64,000 nucleotides of DNA, from contig JBCBBH010000003.1 of NCBI GenBank assembly GCA_038531945.1, positions 434,001-498,000 on the forward strand. Direction: 5' to 3'. How positions within the stretch are numbered: the first letter of the stretch is position 1; every line of letters begins with the position of its first letter. The DNA comes from CALBPI01 sp038531945 (GTDB lineage Bacteria; Pseudomonadota; Gammaproteobacteria; Steroidobacterales; Woeseiaceae). Positions 44,015 through 52,088 of the stretch are shown piece after piece. The notes beneath the pieces are model-generated. The model was not told the DNA's origin. It was given only the letters and a program-made list of their open reading frames with translations, and ran no database searches. A program made the translations under genes and the position numbers.

Positions 44015-47000
44015 GCATGGACAAGTTCAACTGGGTCAAGACGTCCGTTCAGAACAACAAGAATTTGGGATCAAGCATGTTTAGAGCAGAAATGTGGAAG
44101 ACGCTGGTGTTGGCGGGCGTCGCAGGATTCACTTGCATGAGCGCATCGGCTCAGGACGATGGGTCGGGGGATAACGACGAGACGATCGATGAAATCACCG
44201 TGACCGGAATCCGTGGGACGGTCCAAAGCACGATCGATATCAAGCGCAGCTCAGTTCAGATCGTCGATGGCTTGTCATCCGATCAGATCGGAGATATCCC
44301 GGCATTGTCGGTCGGTGATGCGTTAGAAACCATCACAGGGGCGACGTCTCATCAGGAGAACGGCACTGCGACGGAACTCTCGGTTCGCGGCTTGGGGCCG
44401 TTCCTCGGCACAACCGTCGTCAACGGTCGCGAAGCGACCAACGGCGGCGGCAACCGTGCGGTGAACTTCAGCATTTTCCCGTCTGAGATGTTCAACAAGA
44501 TCGCGATTCATAAGTCGCAGTCGGCGGAGTACATCGAGGGCGCGGTCAGTGGTCAGGTGCACCTCGATACCAAGAAACCGTTGGTCTTCGGTAAGCGCTT
44601 TTTTCAGGTCGATGTCAAAGCCGCGCATAGCCCGGACGAGGCGGACATCACGGGCGGGCAGGACCTCGGCTCGCGCGCGACGTTGGCGTACATCGATCAG
44701 TTTGAATTCAACAGCGGAGCGCAGCTTGGAATTTCCCTAGGCGTGCAGGTGCGGGATGAGTCGAACCCCGAGCAGGAATACACGACGACGTCAGGGCAGG
44801 GACGGCTGGAAGCTTGCCAGTTGGAGTCATTTTCTTCCGACGCGCTTCCATTGATCAGCGACGCGAATCGCTCGAGACGGTGTGACGACATCAGGTTGCC
44901 CGCTAACGGGGCTGGCGGAATCTCGTCCGATGTCAGTAATGATGAGATCCAGGATTTGATTGCGTCGAATCCAAATTACAACTCGGTCGACGATATTCCG
45001 TTCGCCTACATCGCGCGGGATCACCGATATCGCCAAAACACGACCAATGACGAGCGGGAAGCGCTGTTTGGTGCGATTCAATTCCAGCCGAACGATCGTA
45101 TGGACATCATGCTGGACTTCCAGTACTCCGAGAGGGATCAGCGAGAGCTTCGCAAGGATCTCCAGTGGGGGACTACCCAGGAGGATCTTTCGTTTTTGCG
45201 CTCCAACCCAGAGACAGGAGTCATATCGTCCTCGATCTCTGAGACGGTGATCCATTCGTTCACAACCGATTTTCAACGGTTGGAGGACTACCGAGGTGCG
45301 GGTATCAACCTGGATTACGCGATCACCGACAACCTGACTTTGAATCTGGACTACGCGTTTTCCGATACGAAGCGGACGGAGACGGATTACGAATTGCGCT
45401 TGGGTGCGACACACGACAATCTCGAGGGCGGCATTCGCGATGATTTTACCGTTCGGTTGGATCGTGACGGGGTCGCGGGTGTGATGCTTGGCACGATCCT
45501 CGACAACGGCGGCAATGGGTTTGAAGTGACCGACCCGAGCTACTTCAACGCTCGGGATCGTGCGCGGCTTAGGGCGCGTCAGATCACTAGAGAAAATACG
45601 TTGGATGCGTTTCGAGCAGATCTGACATGGCTTCCGGATTCGAGGATAATTCGCAACGTCAAAGCAGGTGTCCGGCTGTCGAGTCTTGAATACACCGAGG
45701 TCGGAGGGCTGCGGAACGCGGCGGGTCGGAGTCAGTTCGAAGATGAAGATCTCGTCTCGCCTGATGGCGGCGCTGACGACGCACTGACCGATGCAATTCT
45801 CGGGAACGTTCTTGCTTGCGCGGATGGAAGATTCCCCGAGTCCGGCTTTCTATCCAACGTCACGAATGGCGATCTCATCACCAATGCGGCGACCGGAACC
45901 GCGGTCAATGGGTTTGCGACATTCAATTTTGAGTGTGCAGCGAATGCATGGCTAGTGAACTACGGTGGACTGTCTGGCATTCAGTTACAAAACGGCATCA
46001 CCTCCGGGACCAACGACGTGACGGAGGATACGTTCGCGATTTACCTGCAAGCGGACTTCGATTCCAAGTTCGGTGAGATCCCGGTACGAGGCAATTTCGG
46101 CGTGCGGTTGGTTGATACAGAAATCACGTCCGTCGGTTATCGCGGACCGATTACGGTCGAGGAAATCGATGGTGTAGGGTTCGTCGTCACCGAGGGCGAC
46201 CCGGGTGAGCTAGGGTTTGAGACGGATACGCAGAAGAGTAGCTATCTGCAACTCCTGCCGAGTCTGACTGTCGTGGCCGACCTCAGTGATGACTGGGTGC
46301 TTCGAACGGGCTACTTCCGGGGCATGTCGCGCCCGGACCCAAGTGCGTACGGCAACGGTCGTGCGATTCAGGACAACACCGAAGACAACGCATACGCAAC
46401 ACTGTCGGAGGCGATCAACGGTATCAGCGCCACGGGCAATCCATTCCTTGAGCCGATTCTTTCGGACAACGTTGATATTGGCCTCGAGTGGTATCCGAAT
46501 GAGAGCACGATCCTCGCGGGTATTCTGTACTGGAAGGAGTTCAATGGAGCGTTTGAGAACGTCGCACAAGTCGAGACATTCAACCTGGACGGCAATATCG
46601 TCGAAGGGCTGGTCGAGACGACGCAAATCAGCGACGACACGAGCACGATCAAAGGCTTTGAGTTGACCCTCATTCACTCGTTCGACTATCTGCCAGGTTT
46701 CCTGAGCGGCTTCGGCGGCAAGTTGAGCTACAACTACGCCGATTCGAATTTTGAGTTTGAAGATCAAAACGGTGGTGACGGGATTGAAGTCGAGGTGAAC
46801 CAGGATACGGGTGCCATCACCGAATCCCAGCTGATCGGCATCATCCCGCCTGCAAACTTGTTTGGTCTGTCTCGCGAGGTGAGTTCGGCTCAGCTCTACT
46901 GGAGCAGTGACAAGTGGTACGTCCAGGCGATTCACAACCGGCGGACGGGTTACTTCCAACAGTTTGCGCGGGATGTATTCGGTCGGATTCGCTACACACA

Positions 47001-47181
47001 AGCCAACGAGCGTTTGGACCTGCGTGTGCGTTACAAACTCACCGACAATATTCGTGTCAGCCTGGAAGCGAAGAATATTCTGGATCAGGAGCGGATCGAC
47101 GATCGCGCGATTGAGGGGAATACCTTCCAGGCGCTGAGTTTTGGACCGCGTTTGTTCCTTGGCCTGACCGCCAAGTACTAG
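44011..47181 (+). CDS. TonB-dependent receptor, probable oligo-alginate importer
   Basis: The 1056-residue outer-membrane receptor has a signal peptide ending MSASAQ, a TonB box-like DEITVTGIRGT, a plug (GLSSDQIGDIPALSVGDALE, TELSVRGLGPFLGTTVVNG, ISGQVHL-type segment EGAVSGQVHLDTKKP) and a large barrel ending LSFGPRLFLGLTAKY. The sequence style matches the carbohydrate-type receptors of Xanthomonas and Caulobacter. Translation starts at 44011 or, better placed relative to GGAGGA, at 44017. It overlaps the lipoprotein gene and precedes two alginate lyases, so uptake of alginate oligosaccharides is the inferred role. Confidence 0.9.
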   Translation: MSMDKFNWVKTSVQNNKNLGSSMFRAEMWKTLVLAGVAGFTCMSASAQDDGSGDNDETIDEITVTGIRGTVQSTIDIKRSSVQIVDGLSSDQIGDIPALSVGDALETITGATSHQENGTATELSVRGLGPFLGTTVVNGREATNGGGNRAVNFSIFPSEMFNKIAIHKSQSAEYIEGAVSGQVHLDTKKPLVFGKRFFQVDVKAAHSPDEADITGGQDLGSRATLAYIDQFEFNSGAQLGISLGVQVRDESNPEQEYTTTSGQGRLEACQLESFSSDALPLISDANRSRRCDDIRLPANGAGGISSDVSNDEIQDLIASNPNYNSVDDIPFAYIARDHRYRQNTTNDEREALFGAIQFQPNDRMDIMLDFQYSERDQRELRKDLQWGTTQEDLSFLRSNPETGVISSSISETVIHSFTTDFQRLEDYRGAGINLDYAITDNLTLNLDYAFSDTKRTETDYELRLGATHDNLEGGIRDDFTVRLDRDGVAGVMLGTILDNGGNGFEVTDPSYFNARDRARLRARQITRENTLDAFRADLTWLPDSRIIRNVKAGVRLSSLEYTEVGGLRNAAGRSQFEDEDLVSPDGGADDALTDAILGNVLACADGRFPESGFLSNVTNGDLITNAATGTAVNGFATFNFECAANAWLVNYGGLSGIQLQNGITSGTNDVTEDTFAIYLQADFDSKFGEIPVRGNFGVRLVDTEITSVGYRGPITVEEIDGVGFVVTEGDPGELGFETDTQKSSYLQLLPSLTVVADLSDDWVLRTGYFRGMSRPDPSAYGNGRAIQDNTEDNAYATLSEAINGISATGNPFLEPILSDNVDIGLEWYPNESTILAGILYWKEFNGAFENVAQVETFNLDGNIVEGLVETTQISDDTSTIKGFELTLIHSFDYLPGFLSGFGGKLSYNYADSNFEFEDQNGGDGIEVEVNQDTGAITESQLIGIIPPANLFGLSREVSSAQLYWSSDKWYVQAIHNRRTGYFQQFARDVFGRIRYTQANERLDLRVRYKLTDNIRVSLEAKNILDQERIDDRAIEGNTFQALSFGPRLFLGLTAKY

Positions 47182-47294
47182 GGAACTCTGTTTGACTCGA
47201 TTTGCCTAATGGTTGAGACGCACTCGCGGGGCCCGCTATTCGTCGGACAGCAGGCCTTGCGTCTCTAATACCAACCTGAGGAAAAACTCTGACT

Positions 47295-48338
47295 ATGCGT
47301 ACCGTGATTGTGAGTTTACTGGTTTTGCTCTCGTCGTCTGCTTCGGCCGAATATCCCTCGGAGCAGTTCGACTTGAAGTTCTGGAAGCTCACGCTACCCG
47401 AGGATGCAAACAACGATGGCAAGATCGACGAGATAGGTGTTCGCGCGTTGCAGGACTACGCGCACGATGAGTACTTTTATCTCGATGACAATGGATTCCT
47501 GGTTTTCACGGCGCCGAACAAGGCGATCACGACGTCCGGCTCGACCAATACGCGCAGCGAACTACGCCAGATGCTTCGCGGCAGGAACAAAAGCATTGGT
47601 ACGCATGATCCGCGGAACAATTTCTCGATTAAGGCGCATCGCAACTCGCGCTCCTTCGCGGCCGTCGGCGGACAAATGGAAGCCACGCTTCGCGTCATGC
47701 ATGTCGCACGTAATGCGAAGCATGAGAAGAAGCCTGCGTACTCCGTAGTGGTCGGTCAAATTCACGCAGACAAGGATCAGGATGTGATCAACAGCGGTCG
47801 TGGGTTTGGCTGGGGCAATGAGCCGATCAAGATCTACTATAAAAAGTGGCCAGACCATCAGACCGGCTCTGTGTTCTGGACGTACGAACGGAATTTACCG
47901 AGGGGCGACCCTGATCGAATCGATATCGCGTATCCGGTTTGGGGTAACACCTGGGAAAACCCGGATGACCCAGGGGCGGACGGCATCGCGCTCGGGCAGC
48001 TGTTCAATTACAACATCAATGTCCACAAGAACATCATGTATCTGACGTTCCGAACGACCGATCCTTCGCAAACCGTCACCTATGAGATCGATCTGTCGAA
48101 CAACGTCGATGCTTACGGTAACGTCGATCAGAAAGACAATCCGAAAGGCTATTCTGGTGACGCCTTGTATTTCAAGGCGGGTGCATACAACCAATGCAGT
48201 ACGGTTGATAAGGATGGCGTCTGGTACGCCGGCTGCCATGGTACCGGCGACTGGGAAATCGACGAAGCCAACGGTGACTATGCATCCGTTGCTTTTCGCC
48301 GGATACAGCTCAGCGGTTCCGTCAAGCCAAAGCGGTAG
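47295..48338 (+). CDS. Secreted alginate lyase, polysaccharide lyase family 7
   Basis: The 347-residue enzyme has a signal peptide (VSLLVLLSSSASA) and a single PL7 jelly-roll domain. The three catalytic motifs are present: RSELRQML (about residue 87), QIH (about 155) and YFKAGAYNQ (about 292). Together they supply Arg, Gln, His and Tyr for beta-elimination of the mannuronate/guluronate link. QIH suggests preference for guluronate-containing blocks, since QIH-type PL7 enzymes usually cut polyG or mixed chains while QVH types favour polyM. It follows the TonB receptor on the same strand. Confidence 0.95.
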   Translation: MRTVIVSLLVLLSSSASAEYPSEQFDLKFWKLTLPEDANNDGKIDEIGVRALQDYAHDEYFYLDDNGFLVFTAPNKAITTSGSTNTRSELRQMLRGRNKSIGTHDPRNNFSIKAHRNSRSFAAVGGQMEATLRVMHVARNAKHEKKPAYSVVVGQIHADKDQDVINSGRGFGWGNEPIKIYYKKWPDHQTGSVFWTYERNLPRGDPDRIDIAYPVWGNTWENPDDPGADGIALGQLFNYNINVHKNIMYLTFRTTDPSQTVTYEIDLSNNVDAYGNVDQKDNPKGYSGDALYFKAGAYNQCSTVDKDGVWYAGCHGTGDWEIDEANGDYASVAFRRIQLSGSVKPKR

Positions 48339-48371
48339 TCGAGTGCATACCTTGCTGAGTAGATTTGCTCT

Positions 48372-49847
48372 ATGAAATCCCGCGTTAGCCTATTCGTCGC
48401 CTGCTTTGTGCTTACGGCTTGTGGCGGAGGCGGCGGATCGCCGGATACAGCGAGTCCGCTAGCGCCGACACCGCCCCCGGCACCTGCGCCGCCGCCGGTC
48501 GCAACCACCTGTGACGGCAATCATCTCATCAATGTAGTCGCAGCCAGCGACGACGGGGACAGTCTCGCAGGCTTCGGGCCGGATCAAGCTATCGATGACG
48601 ATCTTGATTCCGCATCGCGCTGGGTATCGCCCGGCAACGCCAAGGCGTTAACGCTTGACCTAGGTTCACGACACCTTGTCAGAGTAGTCGGCATCGCGTG
48701 GCATGAGGGCGACGAACGCAGCGCCAGATTTAGTGTCAGCACTTCGGAGGATGGCGCGAGCTACGTCGAGTTGTTACCGGACCAGCAGTCTTCCGGCGAG
48801 ACTGACAGCTTTGAGCGCTATGACAGCGCGCCGACCATTGCTCGCTATGTGCGCATCGACAACTTTGGGAACTCAGCAACTTCGGACAATGAGATCATTG
48901 AAGCCGTCGCGTTCGGGTGTACGTTGGACACCCCAACGGCCGTGTTCGAGCCGGGGAATGTCACGGCGGACGACTTCGGTTTGGATCCGACGCAACCGCC
49001 GGGCGAGAATTTTGAATTGTTGAGTTGGAAGCTCGATACGCCCGGCGATCTGGACGGTAACGGCATCTCGGATACTGCGAGTGAGACCGATCTCGACACC
49101 GGGTTTAATGATGAGTATTTCTTCACCGGTCCGGATGGCGGCATGGTGTTTCGTTCGACGATAACTGGTGCACGGACCTCGGCCAACACGCGCTACACGC
49201 GGTCCGAGTTCCGTGAAATGCTGAGGCGTGGCAATCGGAGCATCAGCACGCGCGGTGTGAACCGCAACAACTGGATACTTGGCTATCAGCCCGACCCTGG
49301 GTTAGCGGTGGGCGGGCGCAATGGCGTGTTGCGTGCGACTCTCGCGGTCAATCATGTGACTGAAACGGGCAGTCGTGGTCAGGTCGGTCGCGTCATCATC
49401 GGTCAGATACACGCGGAGAGCGACGAACCGGCGCGCTTGTACTATCGCAAGTATCCAGAGAATGAACGGGGTTTTATCTATCTCGCGCATGAGATTCGTG
49501 ACTCGGACGACATCTATTTTCCGATCGTGGGGCCGCTGAATTCCAACATCGATAATGCACCGAATGATGATGCGAATCCCGAGAACGGGATTGCGCTGGA
49601 TGAGATTTTTTCCTACGAGATTAAACAGCGCGGCGCGCGCATCGATGTCATTGTTCGACGCGGTGATCAGAGCGGACCGATCATCGGTCACAACTACGTC
49701 GACATGCGTGAGCAAAACAGCGGCTATGATATTTTGACCGAATGGATGTACTTCAAAGCGGGCGCATACTCGCAGAACGACACCGGTGACCCGACTGACT
49801 TTGATCAGGTGACCTTTTACGCCATCGAGAATCAGCACGATCCATAG
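48372..49847 (+). CDS. Discoidin-PL7 alginate lyase lipoprotein
   Basis: The 491-residue lipoprotein has lipobox LTAC, a Gly/Pro linker, an F5/8 type C (discoidin) domain at about 48-180 (DGNHLINVVAASDDG, RWVSPGNAKALTLDLGSRH, RYVRIDNFGN) and a PL7 domain at about 205-490. Catalytic motifs are TRSEFREML (about 275), GQIHAES (about 342) and YFKAGAYSQN (about 459). The discoidin domain is probably a sugar-binding aid holding the cell-attached lyase on alginate. It begins 33 bases after the first lyase gene, so both are in one operon. Confidence 0.93.
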   Translation: MKSRVSLFVACFVLTACGGGGGSPDTASPLAPTPPPAPAPPPVATTCDGNHLINVVAASDDGDSLAGFGPDQAIDDDLDSASRWVSPGNAKALTLDLGSRHLVRVVGIAWHEGDERSARFSVSTSEDGASYVELLPDQQSSGETDSFERYDSAPTIARYVRIDNFGNSATSDNEIIEAVAFGCTLDTPTAVFEPGNVTADDFGLDPTQPPGENFELLSWKLDTPGDLDGNGISDTASETDLDTGFNDEYFFTGPDGGMVFRSTITGARTSANTRYTRSEFREMLRRGNRSISTRGVNRNNWILGYQPDPGLAVGGRNGVLRATLAVNHVTETGSRGQVGRVIIGQIHAESDEPARLYYRKYPENERGFIYLAHEIRDSDDIYFPIVGPLNSNIDNAPNDDANPENGIALDEIFSYEIKQRGARIDVIVRRGDQSGPIIGHNYVDMREQNSGYDILTEWMYFKAGAYSQNDTGDPTDFDQVTFYAIENQHDP

Positions 49848-49976
49848 CGTCGCGCGGGGCTTCGCACCATCGGAGAAAAGTGCTTCGCGGCGTTCCTGCG
49901 ACAGTCAGCTGCGTCGATACTGCCCGCCGAGCCTCATAGGCGGAACGGCAGAATGCCTTGGCAACAAACCAGACGA

Positions 49977-52088
49977 CTAATTGTTTGGCACGACGCTCAT
50001 ACGCGGTGTGTCGTCGAGGGTTTCTTGTGATTCGTCGTTACAGAGTTCTCGAGCGCACGCGAACAGTCCGTCAATCGAGTCGATGGGTTTGCTGCCAGCG
50101 ATCCCGCTAGTAATTTGGCGTCCCAGTTCCCGGTACGCATCAAATTGCTGTGCGTCGAAAAACTGGTTGGCCGTTGATTGGTTCGGGAATTCTGGGTGTG
50201 CCTTCTGGTAGGCGTAGATGTCTGCACTGAGCTTTTGTCGAATCATCGGTTTGATGTAGAGAATTTCGCCAGTGCTTCCGTCCGCGTAACGAATTGTCCC
50301 CAGCGAAAACGGTTTTTGTGCGGCGCCGTGACGGGCTTGAGCGACCAGCTCATCGCAATGCAGCACGATCTCCGCACCGAAATCTACGCGTACCCGTTGG
50401 ATAGCTAGCCCAAGGTCTGCCAGAGCGAAATGGGGATCCGCACCAGCATCACACACGATGATTCGTCGGCATCGTCGCCGCACCAACTCGTACACGCCGA
50501 GGTTATCGAAATGACCGCCGTCGGAGAGATGGATGTGCTGTTTGTGTTCGTTCAGCCCGTGGCCGAACATCTCGCGTTCCATGAAGATGTACCACCATGG
50601 CAACGGCAGATGTTGTTTCTCGGCGCGTGGGTTCGATGCCCAAAAGCCTAGACGAAAATTTAGGAGAGCCATGAGAAAAGCAACAGGTCGAGCGCGAGTC
50701 ACCTCGGTGTTTGGGTCAACCGCGGCGCCAGAAATCGTCATTGCAGTGGATAAGGTGGTGCGGCCGTGGCGGTACTTCTTGGTGTCTCGGTAGCCGGTCG
50801 CTGTCGATCCACAGAACAGCGGCGTCATAAAAAAACTCGCGGCGCCTCGAGCACGCAGTTTTTGAAGCTTAGAGTTGTTCGTGCAAAGCGTCGTGTTCAC
50901 GATGTGCAGCGGCGTTCCCGACTCCGGTTGCACATCCTGCATGCGGAACGCAAAGGCGTCTGTTTGGGGGGAAGTTTCGCCGAAAACGGTGGGCAGGAAT
51001 GCCTCGGTCAAACGCGCTCGGTAGTAGCTGTGCATTGAGATTCGATTCAAGTCACAGGTGAACGCGAGAATCACTGAGAGCGTTGCGCCCAGCCACAACC
51101 ATGGACTGTCCAGAGCTTGTGTGTCGACAACGATGTGATAGCCGGTGAGCAGCAGCGCGTACAGGATCAATGTGAGCCCGAGTACCGCTGCCCCCCGAGA
51201 CTGCTTGCCGGTCTTACGTCGTCGCCGTTCGCTGCGGCCGAGTATGAACACGCCGCCGAGCAAGTGGAACGCAACGACGCCAGCTTTGACGAGTAGCTGT
51301 AGCCACTCATCGTCAAAGCGTTGGATGATCGATTGCTCGATGCTTACAACTAGCGGCACTAGGCCGACGATAAGCAAGCCGATGCCAACACTCAGCAGAA
51401 CACCCATCCATTTCCGGATGCGCATGACCGCCGATCTTGAGGATGTTCTGATTCCAGCCGTCCATGCGAATGCCAAGACGGCAAATGGGTAGAGTGCGAG
51501 GGCTGCGAGTCCACTCCAGAGCGCCAGCACGAATCCGTCGTGTGCGCGCACCGGCGTTGCCACCTGCAGGTGTGCCCAGGCGGGCCACTCGACTGGCAGG
51601 GTATCGGCCGCTGCGATTCCGAGCAGCAGAAGCAGAGGGGGAACAACAACCAACAAGTTCAGAAGCGTCGCTGCGATGATGGACGCACCGAGTGTCCAAC
51701 CGGTAAAGCCCTGCTCGGCAATCAAGTACTTGCCATGTGCACGCAACGAGTCGACTACCGATTCCCCGTCTTCATCCACAGGCAGGTCGAAAGGTCGTTC
51801 GTTAGCACTTGTTGGCACTTGTGACCGAATCCAAGTCAGGCAACTGGCAACAAAGCCGCCGCCGGACACGGACGACAAATAGTCGACATCCTTCAAGATT
51901 CGACGATCGGCCAGTGCTTGCAGCACGCCAAGGCAAAACGTAGCTGATCGAATGCCTCCACCGGACAGTGCAAGTCCGGTGGCTCTATCAGACTCCGGTA
52001 CACCGGCGGCAACTTGGCGCTTACGAATCCACTCGCGCTCGGCAGCCGCTACCGCTTCAAAATCCGTTGTGAAGTCCTCGGCGCTCAT
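49977..52088 (-). CDS. Integral-membrane patatin-like phospholipase
   Basis: The 703-residue protein carries a patatin catalytic core split by a membrane region. GLALSGGGIRSATFCLGVLQ (oxyanion hole) and the nucleophile Ser75 in SSVSGGGF are N-terminal, about six helices occupy roughly 131-347, and the Asp of the Ser-Asp dyad lies in HLSDGGHFDNLGVYEL (Asp523). It would release fatty acids from lipids. The nucleophile elbow reads SVSGG, lacking the first Gly of GxSxG. The ATG at 52088 overlaps the cytochrome stop (ATGA); a TTG at 52115 is less likely. Confidence 0.87.
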   Translation of the reverse strand: MSAEDFTTDFEAVAAAEREWIRKRQVAAGVPESDRATGLALSGGGIRSATFCLGVLQALADRRILKDVDYLSSVSGGGFVASCLTWIRSQVPTSANERPFDLPVDEDGESVVDSLRAHGKYLIAEQGFTGWTLGASIIAATLLNLLVVVPPLLLLLGIAAADTLPVEWPAWAHLQVATPVRAHDGFVLALWSGLAALALYPFAVLAFAWTAGIRTSSRSAVMRIRKWMGVLLSVGIGLLIVGLVPLVVSIEQSIIQRFDDEWLQLLVKAGVVAFHLLGGVFILGRSERRRRKTGKQSRGAAVLGLTLILYALLLTGYHIVVDTQALDSPWLWLGATLSVILAFTCDLNRISMHSYYRARLTEAFLPTVFGETSPQTDAFAFRMQDVQPESGTPLHIVNTTLCTNNSKLQKLRARGAASFFMTPLFCGSTATGYRDTKKYRHGRTTLSTAMTISGAAVDPNTEVTRARPVAFLMALLNFRLGFWASNPRAEKQHLPLPWWYIFMEREMFGHGLNEHKQHIHLSDGGHFDNLGVYELVRRRCRRIIVCDAGADPHFALADLGLAIQRVRVDFGAEIVLHCDELVAQARHGAAQKPFSLGTIRYADGSTGEILYIKPMIRQKLSADIYAYQKAHPEFPNQSTANQFFDAQQFDAYRELGRQITSGIAGSKPIDSIDGLFACARELCNDESQETLDDTPRMSVVPNN

